Shown here piece after piece: positions 1 through 6,987 of a stretch of DNA of 10,387 bases (positions within the stretch are counted from its first letter, which is position 1; each line of letters starts with the position of its first letter). Source of the DNA: Euryarchaeota archaeon UBA10. GTDB lineage: Archaea; Thermoplasmatota; Poseidoniia; Poseidoniales; Poseidoniaceae. Location: contig DAGO01000115.1 of the NCBI GenBank assembly GCA_002498185.1, forward strand, positions 1 to 10,387, read 5' to 3'. The notes below the pieces were generated by a model that saw only the letters and a list, made by a program, of their open reading frames with translations, did not search any database and was not told where the DNA came from. A program made the translations under genes and the position numbers.

Positions 1-1282
1 ATTCTGCCTGCCATTGTGGCGCTAGACAAAGCACGAATGCGTCGACTCCATCCAACGCATCTCTGGTTGCATTAACAAATTCCTGCTCGATTCCGTATGC
101 TGGTAACTCATCAGAATGGTACACTCCCGCAACTCCGGCCAATTTTGCTGCACCAGCAAGTTCTCTACCAAGCCTAGGCAACTGAGCACCATCAGAATCG
201 AATTCTTTGGTTCCAATCAATCCACTAAATCCAGGTAAAGGTAGAGCCAGCATAGCCGAGTTATTGCTCAATCCTTCTCTGACCCTCTTCGATTCACAGC
301 CTGCAAACTGAGATGATACATCGATCAAATTTAGTTGCAATATCTCAGCTACCTCTGCTTGCACAGACGAAGACTCTTCCCTTCTATCATTGGAAAGGAT
401 TGGCAAACCATGTGATGTACGTAATTGGTTAGCAAGCCGGTAGAAATGAAGTTGGCGAGCCATCTCACAACGTATGATTTTAGGTATCCACTCGAGGTCT
501 TGACAACCCTTAATTTCCACTCTGTCTCCACACATAATCGATACGTTGAGGTCCTGTCTAATACTTCCAAGACCCCTTCTTACTCTTCTAGTATCTCTCA
601 AGGTTCTACCCAAAGCAATCGAGGTTTGCTTAGCGTGGTCTGGTGTCTTGATGTCCGGAGCGGTTGCAATCTCAATTAGAGGAATTCCTAATCTGTCGAG
701 GTTCCAAGTGACCACTTCACCATCTGGAGTTAATTTACTGGTTAGTTTGCGAGCTGAATCTTCTTCTAAACAAAGAACATCTATGCCAACAGGACCGCCT
801 TCAGTTTCGAGTACTCCGGCTGTTGCAACCAATGTAGTACGCTGGAAACCACTGGTGTTTGAGCCATCTACAACTGTCTTCCTCATTGTCTGTAACAGAG
901 GCACAGGGTGAGCATTCAACATTCCTGAAACGGTTAGTGAAATATCCAGAGCATCTTCATCGTGGGGCAGAGGAGGTTGCTCATCCAATTCAATCAATCC
1001 AGAATTAGGGGATTGACAATAAACGAATGAACGGTTTCTCCTTGCCTCGAACCTTGCAGCAACATCAACTGCACCACCTTCTCCACTTGAAGACCTCAAT
1101 TTTCTGTGGAACTTAGGCCAGTCTTCTGGTAGAGTTTCGATTGTTATATCGTGAAGTTCTCCCGGTTGGCGTGAGTGTAATTTGCCGGTGGCTAACTGCT
1201 GGTGAACTTCAATTCCGCACATGAACCCAAGGCCCTCTGGGTCTAGCGATGCAGGATTTGCAACATCGCCTAACGGTTCCAT
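1..1282 (-). CDS. gatE: Glu-tRNA(Gln) amidotransferase subunit E (partial, C-terminus missing)
   Basis: GatE is the tRNA-binding kinase subunit of the archaeal GatDE complex. It activates Glu mischarged on tRNA(Gln), and ammonia released by GatD converts it to Gln. The minus-strand frame stays open from an ATG at 1282 to the window edge (427 codons, from a family of roughly 600 or more). Visible family motifs are GIEVHQQL (residues 23-30), the QTMRKTVVDGSNTSGFQRT block (131-149), CLEEDSARKL (171-180), LDRLGIPLIEIAT (195-207), GLGSIRQDLNVSI (237-249), VEIKGCQDLEWIPKII (255-270) and the GatE-type segment LPGFSGLIG (349-357) with HSDELPAYGI (389-398). The last two segments separate it from bacterial GatB. 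The missing part should hold the rest of the AspRS-like insert and the tRNA-binding YqeY-type tail. AGGTGA (1287-1292) lies 4 nt before the ATG. The gene follows mcm by 40 nt and is probably co-transcribed with it. Identification is firm; only the 3' end is unseen. Confidence 0.95.
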   Translation of the reverse strand, partial: MEPLGDVANPASLDPEGLGFMCGIEVHQQLATGKLHSRQPGELHDITIETLPEDWPKFHRKLRSSSGEGGAVDVAARFEARRNRSFVYCQSPNSGLIELDEQPPLPHDEDALDISLTVSGMLNAHPVPLLQTMRKTVVDGSNTSGFQRTTLVATAGVLETEGGPVGIDVLCLEEDSARKLTSKLTPDGEVVTWNLDRLGIPLIEIATAPDIKTPDHAKQTSIALGRTLRDTRRVRRGLGSIRQDLNVSIMCGDRVEIKGCQDLEWIPKIIRCEMARQLHFYRLANQLRTSHGLPILSNDRREESSSVQAEVAEILQLNLIDVSSQFAGCESKRVREGLSNNSAMLALPLPGFSGLIGTKEFDSDGAQLPRLGRELAGAAKLAGVAGVYHSDELPAYGIEQEFVNATRDALDGVDAFVLCLAPQWQAE

Positions 1283-1286
1283 GTTC

Positions 1287-1292
1287 TCACCT
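1287..1292 (-). promoter_or_regulatory. Shine-Dalgarno site of gatE
   Basis: AGGTGA on the minus strand, 4 nt upstream of the ATG at 1282. It supports this start over any in-frame extension: the codons just upstream contain no ATG in frame. It lies in the 40-nt mcm-gatE gap, so gatE can be translated independently from a shared transcript. Confidence 0.6.
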
Positions 1293-1322
1293 GAAATGAC
1301 TCATTGATATGAGCGCATCGTT

Positions 1323-3437
1323 TCATACCGGCTGCAGGGTGTCATATCCACCAGGGCGCATCAATCTACCATCCCTGCATAATGCTTCGATGATGTCTTC
1401 CGCCGTATCCCGATTAATGTCCAACCTTCCAGCTTCGGTTAGTACATCGGCCAGATTAACAGTGGCTCCTGTTTCAGCGAATATTCTGCGGACTATTTCC
1501 AGAAGTGTTCTTTCACGATTTCGAGTTGTCGCTTTCTTACCAGATTGTAGAGTTGTCTCATCAAAGTTCTCACCCATCAATTCATGTCGCCAGAACCGAG
1601 TTAAACGGATTGACCTTTCTGCATCCTCAATTGTTGCAACATCTGAAAGTCTGACTCTTGCTGATGCTTGGGCCAAACGATACAATCCCTCAATCGCTCT
1701 TGCTGAAATTGCAATTGAATCGTGAGATTCTCCACCCTTTCTCCTTGTTTCGACATAGAAATCTCTCAGGGCCTCCCGTGCTTCATCGGTTAATCTAGGG
1801 TGAATTGTCCTTTTTGCATATGCAACATATTTTCTAATCAATTCTCGATTAATAATTCCTTTAGACGAATCAACTCCCTCATGACTAGCAGATTTAGAAG
1901 GGTCAACCTCGCTCCCTTGTTCAATCAATATTTCTGGAGTTGAATCAGCACGATTGCTCATGATATGATTAGCAATTTGTGAATCGTGGTCTGCGGCAGG
2001 CTGGTCAGTCAGTAACCATATGACATCGAAACGTGAAATCAATGCTGGCTTGAGATTAATTTGTTGAGTGAAGGGGACCTCCGATACAGATTGGAATCGG
2101 CCTGCCTTAGGGTTAGCTGCTGCTAAAATTGCACACCTAGTGGAGAGAGTAGCGTTAATTCCGGCCTTTGAAACTGAAATCCTCTGCTGTTCCATTGCTT
2201 CGTGCATGGATGACCTATCGTTCTCATTCATCTTGTCGAATTCGTCAATTGCAGCTAAACCAAGGTCGGCTAGTGCTAGAGCACCTGCTTCCAAAGTCCA
2301 GCGGCCATCTGCGGCAGAATCCTGTACAGCCGCAGCAGTCAAACCGGCAGCAGATGCTGACATTCCAGAAGTAAACCTACCACGAGGCGATATCTGAGAC
2401 ATGTATGACAATAGTTGTGATTTAGCAACACCAGGGTCTCCCATCAGCAGAATGTGAATGTCTCCACGTAACCTAGTTCCGTCTTTAGCCTTCGATGCCA
2501 CCCCTCCAAACAGTTGAAGCATCAAAGATTCTTTTTGCCTGGTCATTCCGAAGATAGATGGTGCAATTGATTTGGTAAGAAGTTCGTGGATGTCATCCCT
2601 TCTTGCTAGCTCTTTGATTTCTCTCTCCTCGTCCTCTGAAATTTGAATTTCTTCAAGTGGAATGTTCTCTCTCTGAATACTATGGATTCGCATAAATATA
2701 TCAAAAATTGGTGTATCCTTGCCAGATTTTCTTTGTGAGCGAACAAAGAGCATTCCGTTAGCTGTAACTCTGTCTCCTGGGTTCAATTGTCCCGCAATGT
2801 CATGCTCTGCTATACACAGAATGCGTTCCGGTTGAACTCCGCCACGTAGATTTTCTGGTGGCTCTTGTAACTCGATGAATTGTGTATCGATTAGAATTGA
2901 CTCTTCTACTCTTTGTACGAATTTGGTTTGATTCTTCTTCCTGCCACATCCACCATCGATTTCGAAACACTCGATCGGTTCAACCAATTCTTGTTCATTC
3001 GGTTGATTTACGCGACTAGAATGTCCACATGCCGCACAAACGAAAACGCCCTCATAGGTTCGTGGCAAAACTTTCCCAATCTTTGTTGCGATAGCGTCGA
3101 CTGAAATCATCGAGCCCAAGTCTTCACTGCGTAATTGGCGTACAGTTCTTTGAGAATCGGGCGGTAATTCGATGATTCTGACAAATGCTACAACTCGAGA
3201 TGCTCCTAATTCCGACAGCAACAGGCCAAGAGCTTGGTTTGCAGCCTGTGTATTGTTTTCTGGCTCCTCTATTATCGACAATGCGAAATCGGGGTCAAAG
3301 GATTCTATATCGCGATATGATACCTCTAGGGATTGTACATCAGGCCAAGTCACTTCCAAATTGTGAATGGCTTCACTGTAATTGTCAAGAAGTAATGTTC
3401 TCCATCTTGCGGGTAGGTCAAACTCTTGAATCGTCAT
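1323..3437 (-). CDS. mcm: Replicative DNA helicase MCM
   Basis: Minichromosome maintenance helicase, the hexameric ATP-driven 3'-5' motor that unwinds DNA at the archaeal replication fork. At 704 aa it is full length. The N-terminal DNA-binding half (about 1-265) carries a zinc-binding candidate with Cys134, 137, 157 and 164. The AAA+ core follows: Walker A GDPGVAKS (333-340), the helix-2-insert region with SASAAGLTAAAV (360-371), LEAGALALADLG (382-393) and Walker B AAIDEFDKM (395-403), sensor 1 around Asn442 in AAANPKAGRF (439-448), and arginine finger SRFD (468-471). A polar linker (about 494-530) precedes the lid helices, and residues from about 635 to the end resemble the usual C-terminal winged helix. 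No intein interrupts the Walker regions. GGAGG lies 7 nt before the ATG at 3437. It is the first gene of the mcm-gatE unit and is divergent from the esterase. The only oddity is the spacing of the last zinc-ligand pair (C-x6-C). Confidence 0.97.
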   Translation of the reverse strand: MTIQEFDLPARWRTLLLDNYSEAIHNLEVTWPDVQSLEVSYRDIESFDPDFALSIIEEPENNTQAANQALGLLLSELGASRVVAFVRIIELPPDSQRTVRQLRSEDLGSMISVDAIATKIGKVLPRTYEGVFVCAACGHSSRVNQPNEQELVEPIECFEIDGGCGRKKNQTKFVQRVEESILIDTQFIELQEPPENLRGGVQPERILCIAEHDIAGQLNPGDRVTANGMLFVRSQRKSGKDTPIFDIFMRIHSIQRENIPLEEIQISEDEEREIKELARRDDIHELLTKSIAPSIFGMTRQKESLMLQLFGGVASKAKDGTRLRGDIHILLMGDPGVAKSQLLSYMSQISPRGRFTSGMSASAAGLTAAAVQDSAADGRWTLEAGALALADLGLAAIDEFDKMNENDRSSMHEAMEQQRISVSKAGINATLSTRCAILAAANPKAGRFQSVSEVPFTQQINLKPALISRFDVIWLLTDQPAADHDSQIANHIMSNRADSTPEILIEQGSEVDPSKSASHEGVDSSKGIINRELIRKYVAYAKRTIHPRLTDEAREALRDFYVETRRKGGESHDSIAISARAIEGLYRLAQASARVRLSDVATIEDAERSIRLTRFWRHELMGENFDETTLQSGKKATTRNRERTLLEIVRRIFAETGATVNLADVLTEAGRLDINRDTAEDIIEALCRDGRLMRPGGYDTLQPV

Positions 3438-3444
3438 GCCAAAA

Positions 3445-3449
3445 CCTCC
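3445..3449 (-). promoter_or_regulatory. Shine-Dalgarno site of mcm
   Basis: GGAGG on the minus strand, separated by TTTTGGC (7 nt) from the ATG at 3437. It fixes the mcm start. Confidence 0.75.
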
Positions 3450-3478
3450 AACCGGACATTATCAGCCATTGTCGACCG

Positions 3479-3486
3479 CATATAAT
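3479..3486 (-). promoter_or_regulatory. Probable archaeal TATA box for the mcm-gatE unit
   Basis: ATTATATG on the minus strand is the best TATA-like element in the divergent region. TFB/TBP promoters start transcription about 25 nt downstream of the box, which here gives a start near 3457 and a leader of about 20 nt holding the mcm ribosome-binding site. The fit is good, but no B-recognition element was confirmed. The palindromic A/T core could also work towards the plus strand. Confidence 0.4.
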
Positions 3487-3525
3487 CATTGAGATGGTTC
3501 ACTTCTTCCCCTTCGTTTCCACTGG

Positions 3526-3533
3526 AATAAAAT
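3526..3533 (+). promoter_or_regulatory. Possible TATA box for the esterase-purM-trm1 unit
   Basis: AATAAAAT in the 3438-3606 divergent region. A start about 25-30 nt downstream would fall near 3555-3562. That would make a TTG start at 3562 almost leaderless, or give the ATG at 3607 a leader of about 45-50 nt. This is a positional inference only; the element is not a strong consensus. Confidence 0.3.
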
Positions 3534-3561
3534 CGCATTATCAAACCTCCATTGGCTTCCA

Positions 3562-4566
3562 TTGGAATACCGCCAAGCACATTTCCTTGAAGCCCATCGT
3601 CGCATCATGCCCGCGCACTCTTTTGAACCCATCAGAGGAAATTTCGAAAGGTTTTCATTTTCATCTCCTAATCTCAACAATCAACTTGGCGACCCTATTG
3701 AAAGGGAAGTTGTGGTTCATATCCCCCCAAATTCGAATGGTCCAATGCCATGCATAATTTATCTCGCTCCATTTACTGGAACTGGTTTTGCCAGAGCTAA
3801 CTGGAAAGCGTTTGCTGAAACCCTCCCTCAAAGGCATGAAAGGCTTGTCAAAGAAGGAAAAATGCCGCCGAGCATCCTAGTTATGCCGGATACATTCACC
3901 AGCCTAGGTGGGAATCAATTTATCGATTCTGAAACTATGGGTAAATGGGGAAGTTGGTTGCGAGAAGACTTACGTTCAGAATTAGATTCTCGTTACAACA
4001 TCTCAGGATACGGCCTTGTTGGAAAGTCAAGCGGAGGATACGGCGCTCTGGTAAGAGGAATGCTCGATGATTGCTGGGATGCAATAGCATGCCACTCTGG
4101 CGACTGTGGTTTTGAGTTACTATTTGGTATCGAAATGGCAACGACTCTAACTGAGATAATGCCTCACGGAGGAGTTGAACAGTTCCTTGAATATGTTAAA
4201 CAAACATCTTCACTGAAAAGTGATGATTTCCACACTTTGATGATGTTAGCAATGGCGGCAACATACAGCGATGGCACTCTCCCTGTTGATGAAAATTGTA
4301 AGTTCGATGATGAAAAATGGGCTGAATGGAAATCTTGGGACCCGCTTACTATGATTGAGGACCACCAAGATCTGCCTCCTTGCTGGATTGATGTTGGAGA
4401 TAGCGACCAATACAATATCCAATATGGATTAAGGCAACTCCACAAGAGGATGGCCGAATTAAATATCGAGCATGAATGGGAAGAATTCCCCGGGACTCAT
4501 AGCGGTATTGACCACAGATTGGATTTGTCATTACCGTGGATTGCATCTCAAATTAGCAACAATTGA
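3562..4566 (+). CDS. Putative esterase, alpha/beta hydrolase fold (esterase D / PF00756-like)
   Basis: Probable serine hydrolase of the putative-esterase family, which includes enterochelin-esterase-like and S-formylglutathione-hydrolase-like enzymes. The substrate cannot be told. Numbering from the TTG at 3562 (334 aa), the nucleophile elbow is GKSSGG (154-159), a GxSxG with Ser156. An acidic partner candidate is Asp280 or Asp282 in DVGDSDQYN, and the catalytic His candidate is His313 in PGTHSGIDH. Residues 63-70 (CIIYLAPF) and 104-110 (SILVMPD) look like core strands before the elbow. There is no signal peptide, so it is probably cytoplasmic. The start is uncertain: 3562 is a TTG, and the first ATG is at 3607 (giving 319 aa, beginning MPAHSFEP). 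Neither has a Shine-Dalgarno site, and no ATG lies between the in-frame stop at 3490 and 3562. It is the first gene before purM and trm1, 30 nt upstream of purM, without an obvious functional link to either. Confidence 0.8.
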   Translation: MEYRQAHFLEAHRRIMPAHSFEPIRGNFERFSFSSPNLNNQLGDPIEREVVVHIPPNSNGPMPCIIYLAPFTGTGFARANWKAFAETLPQRHERLVKEGKMPPSILVMPDTFTSLGGNQFIDSETMGKWGSWLREDLRSELDSRYNISGYGLVGKSSGGYGALVRGMLDDCWDAIACHSGDCGFELLFGIEMATTLTEIMPHGGVEQFLEYVKQTSSLKSDDFHTLMMLAMAATYSDGTLPVDENCKFDDEKWAEWKSWDPLTMIEDHQDLPPCWIDVGDSDQYNIQYGLRQLHKRMAELNIEHEWEEFPGTHSGIDHRLDLSLPWIASQISNN

Positions 4567-4582
4567 GTTAATGAGTTTAGCA

Positions 4583-4589
4583 GGGGTGG
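4583..4589 (+). promoter_or_regulatory. Shine-Dalgarno site of purM
   Basis: GGGGTGG, 7 nt upstream of the ATG at 4597. A second ATG at 4592 sits closer to the site but in another frame, so the site selects 4597. It lies in the 30-nt esterase-purM gap. Confidence 0.6.
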
Positions 4590-4596
4590 ACATGTC

Positions 4597-5691
4597 ATGG
4601 CAGAAGGTCTAGACTATGCTGGAAGCGGCGTAGATATCGATCTCGAAGGGAATGCTGTAGGTGCCTTAGTTGGCGCATTATCCCGCTCTGTAAGGAAGCC
4701 AGGAATGCCTGGAGCCCCTGTCGATTTACCCGGAGGATTTGGTGGACTTGTTGAGTTCGGGGACCACTATCTTGCATTAGCAACCGATGGTGTCGGTTCT
4801 AAGTTGTCGATTGCAACCAAGTTAGGCCAATGGGCAGGAGTTGGGATTGATTGTATGGCAATGAATGTCAATGATTTGCTATGTGTTGGTGCAGAACCTA
4901 TCGCATTTGTCGACTACATTGCGGTGCCAAAGCCCGACCCGGAAATTCATGCTGCTTTGGGAGCAAGTCTTGCAGAGGCTTGCAAAAGAGCGAGGGTTAC
5001 TCTAGCTGGTGGAGAAACTGCCAGTCTTCCCGGTATTGTTACTGAATTAGATTTGTCAGGCACAGCATTAGGTTGGTTGCCCAAGGGGGCTGAGATCACC
5101 GGTGCTAACCTCAAAGAAGGAGACATCTTGATTGGGCTACCATCATCTGGAGTTCATTCAAATGGTTACTCTCTAGTCAGAAATGTAGTATCCCACTGTG
5201 GTGCAGATTGGACCGATGCTGCACCATTCCCAGTCGACGAGAGTAGAATCGAGAGATTTAGTGAAGGAGATGTAACCTTGGGAGAAATCTTCCTTAATCC
5301 GACTAGGATTTACTGCGATCCTGTTGTTGATTTGATTCAAGACGGCCCGTGCGCTTCCAGTGCCATTCATGCAATTTGTCACGTAACAGGTGGTGGACTT
5401 TCGAACCTACTTCGCCTTCACGATTCCTTGGGTTGGCACATTAGTGACCCTCTGCCGGTTCTGCCAGAATTTGATTGGATTCAAGAAAATGGGAATGTAA
5501 GGGACAAAGAAATGTATCGCACATTCAACATGGGTTGCGGGATGATTCTAGCCGTCGATTCGAGTGTTGCTCACACAGTATGTGACTGGCTAGCTGAAAG
5601 GATGGATGGATGCTCAATAATCGGCACAGTTGTCGATAATGGGCACAAGGTAACTCACTCAAATCCTGAAGTTGTATTCGAGCACTATTGA
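4597..5691 (+). CDS. purM: Phosphoribosylformylglycinamidine cyclo-ligase (AIR synthetase)
   Basis: PurM closes the imidazole ring of FGAM with ATP to give aminoimidazole ribonucleotide, the fifth step of de novo purine synthesis in the cytoplasm. The 364-aa length is normal. Family signatures appear in order: DYAGSGVDID (6-15), GGFGGL (46-51), the ATP-binding ATDGVGSKL (62-70), MAMNVNDLLCVGAEPIAFVD (87-106), LAGGETASLPG (136-146), DLSGTALG (152-159), LPSSGVHSNGYSLVR (181-195), LNPTRIY (233-239), HVTGGGL (262-268) and YRTFNMGCGMIL (307-318). These cover both halves of the PurM/PurL superfamily fold, with no sign of frame damage. It is the middle gene of the plus-strand unit. Its stop codon is fused to the trm1 ribosome-binding site, so coupled translation is likely. 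Confidence 0.97.
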   Translation: MAEGLDYAGSGVDIDLEGNAVGALVGALSRSVRKPGMPGAPVDLPGGFGGLVEFGDHYLALATDGVGSKLSIATKLGQWAGVGIDCMAMNVNDLLCVGAEPIAFVDYIAVPKPDPEIHAALGASLAEACKRARVTLAGGETASLPGIVTELDLSGTALGWLPKGAEITGANLKEGDILIGLPSSGVHSNGYSLVRNVVSHCGADWTDAAPFPVDESRIERFSEGDVTLGEIFLNPTRIYCDPVVDLIQDGPCASSAIHAICHVTGGGLSNLLRLHDSLGWHISDPLPVLPEFDWIQENGNVRDKEMYRTFNMGCGMILAVDSSVAHTVCDWLAERMDGCSIIGTVVDNGHKVTHSNPEVVFEHY

Positions 5692-5695
5692 GGGA
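5690..5695 (+). promoter_or_regulatory. Shine-Dalgarno site of trm1, overlapping the purM stop codon
   Basis: GAGGGA uses the last two bases of the purM TGA and lies 5 nt before the trm1 ATG at 5701. The arrangement suggests translational coupling and supports 5701 over the internal Met at residue 30. Confidence 0.6.
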
Positions 5696-5700
5696 CGAAC

Positions 5701-6987
5701 ATGCAACCGGAAGGCTGGCCTGGTCACATCTGGTTGGAAGGTAGAACCTCTGTTCACTTGAAAGACCATCAAACTCGACCTTCACATATGCCTCGTGGCC
5801 CTGCTGCAAAAACCGGCGAAGGTTTTCTCAATCCGGCAATGGCGCCTGCCCGTACACGCTCAGTAATGCTTCTAGCGGATGCTTTGGAGAATCATTGGTT
5901 GGTTCCAGAAGGAAAGGATGTGAGAATCTTAGATGCTCTGTGTGCTACTGGAGTAAGACCTAGAAGATGGAGAAAAGAAGTTCCTGAGCAGTCAAGACTG
6001 CGAATAACTGCAAATGACCTCGATTCAGATGCATTACAATGGGGAAAGAAATCTCACGAAACCCACCCAATAGGGGATGGCATAAGTTGGATTCCCGAAT
6101 TAAGCAGATTTGAGTCAAAACCTGCTGATACTGTAGAAGATGGAATCCAATGGACAAATGGTGATGCGAAGAAACTGATGACAGAAGCACCGTTTCAATG
6201 GATTGATTTGGACCCTTTCGGTTCCCCAGTTTCATTCCTTGACTCAGCAATACAATCCATATCTCGTGTCGGAGTCTTGGAGGTTACTGCGACAGATACT
6301 GCAGCTCTATGTGGTTCTGCAAAGACAAGCGCTGCTAGACGTTACGGCTCTACTGGAATTACGGACGCTTACATGCATGATGATGCCACTCGGATATTGT
6401 TAGGTGTAATCGCAAGAATTGCTGCAATGCATGACAAAGCAATGTATCCAATTCTGTCGTTGTTTGACGGACACCATGTAAGAGTGAGTGTACTACTGAA
6501 GCGCTCGAAAGAAGTTGCATCCGATTGGAATAAACATATTGGATATCGAATTAGATCTGAACCATATCACTTCGCTGACCAACCATCTGGAGAATTCTCA
6601 GGCCCGATGTGGACTGGTCCGATATTCGATGCTGATATTGCTGGAAGAATGACGATTGAAAGAGCAATTGAGTTGTGTGCAGGAAGGGAATACGACTATC
6701 CTGATGACTGGAGCGAGTTGGATATTGAACACTCGCAGAGGGAGATTGAGAGAAGTGTTAGACACATATCTGAATCGGCTGAACTACTTTCAGGCGACCA
6801 TCTGCTTATTGCGGTTGATGGGTTGGGAATCGCCGCTGGTGTTGGGCAAATCCCATCGATGAAGAAACTCAAAGCAGGGCTCGAAGAAAGAGGGTTTAGA
6901 ATGGCGAGGTGTCAAATGCCCGAGCCCATGTTTGCTACCGATGCTGATTGGAATACCGTTCTCGAAGTAACCCAATTAGCCGAATGA
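5701..6987 (+). CDS. trm1: tRNA (guanine-26) N2-dimethyltransferase Trm1
   Basis: Trm1 uses S-adenosylmethionine to mono- or dimethylate N2 of G26, at the hinge between the D and anticodon stems of tRNA. The 428-aa protein shows the class I methyltransferase order typical of the family: GFLNPAM (41-47), the SAM loop ILDALCATGVRPRRW (76-90), acidic strand end NDLDSDAL (105-112), NGDA (153-156), catalytic motif IV IDLDPFGSP (168-176) and VTATDTAALCG (195-205) followed by RRYG (213-216). The C-terminal domain contains GPMWTGPIFD (301-310), matching the family's GPLW-x-G segment. The Cys pairs that often precede this segment in archaeal Trm1 are absent; the stretch YHFADQPSGEF has no Cys. It is the last gene of the plus-strand unit, and its final 12 nt overlap the end of the convergent PAC2-family gene. 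Confidence 0.95.
   Translation: MQPEGWPGHIWLEGRTSVHLKDHQTRPSHMPRGPAAKTGEGFLNPAMAPARTRSVMLLADALENHWLVPEGKDVRILDALCATGVRPRRWRKEVPEQSRLRITANDLDSDALQWGKKSHETHPIGDGISWIPELSRFESKPADTVEDGIQWTNGDAKKLMTEAPFQWIDLDPFGSPVSFLDSAIQSISRVGVLEVTATDTAALCGSAKTSAARRYGSTGITDAYMHDDATRILLGVIARIAAMHDKAMYPILSLFDGHHVRVSVLLKRSKEVASDWNKHIGYRIRSEPYHFADQPSGEFSGPMWTGPIFDADIAGRMTIERAIELCAGREYDYPDDWSELDIEHSQREIERSVRHISESAELLSGDHLLIAVDGLGIAAGVGQIPSMKKLKAGLEERGFRMARCQMPEPMFATDADWNTVLEVTQLAE
6976..6987. other. 12-nt convergent overlap of trm1 and the PAC2-family gene
   Basis: The trm1 TGA is at 6985-6987 on the plus strand, and the PAC2-gene TAA is at 6978-6976 on the minus strand. The last codons of each gene therefore lie inside the other. 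There is no room for a separate terminator between them, so each transcript must end within or beyond the opposing coding region. Confidence 0.9.

Larger units (their letters stand above)
3438..3606. promoter_or_regulatory. Divergent intergenic region between mcm and the esterase
   Basis: This is the only intergenic space of any size in the window (124 nt to the TTG start, 169 nt to the ATG start). It holds the mcm ribosome-binding site, a TATA-like element near 3479-3486 and a second A-rich candidate at 3526-3533. I found no clear operator palindrome, terminator stem or small gene in it. Confidence 0.6.

Noticed and set aside
546..911. Plus-strand 121-codon open frame opposite gatE
   Set aside because: It is a shadow of gatE. 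The minus-strand frame here carries the conserved GatE signatures.
1167..1230. Absence of a C-x-C zinc motif near the GatE N-terminus (LHSRQPGEL instead of a Cys-rich stretch) as a novelty
   Set aside because: From memory, several archaeal GatE proteins also lack cysteines here, so it is probably ordinary variation.
1..1282. Reading the left-edge gene as bacterial-type GatB
   Set aside because: The DGSNTSGFQRT block, the GLIG segment and HSDELPAYGI are GatE features, and the other genes are archaeal.
1309..1725. Plus-strand 138-codon open frame opposite the 3' end of mcm
   Set aside because: It is antisense to a conserved MCM coding region, has no recognisable domain, and its composition mirrors mcm codons.
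1323..3437. A possible intein in mcm, a common insertion site in archaeal MCMs
   Set aside because: The Walker A, Walker B and arginine-finger regions are uninterrupted and the protein has normal length.
3185..3757. Plus-strand 190-codon open frame spanning the mcm start and the esterase start
   Set aside because: It crosses the divergent promoter region and overlaps two well-supported genes in other frames. It shows no domain and would require promoter DNA to be coding.
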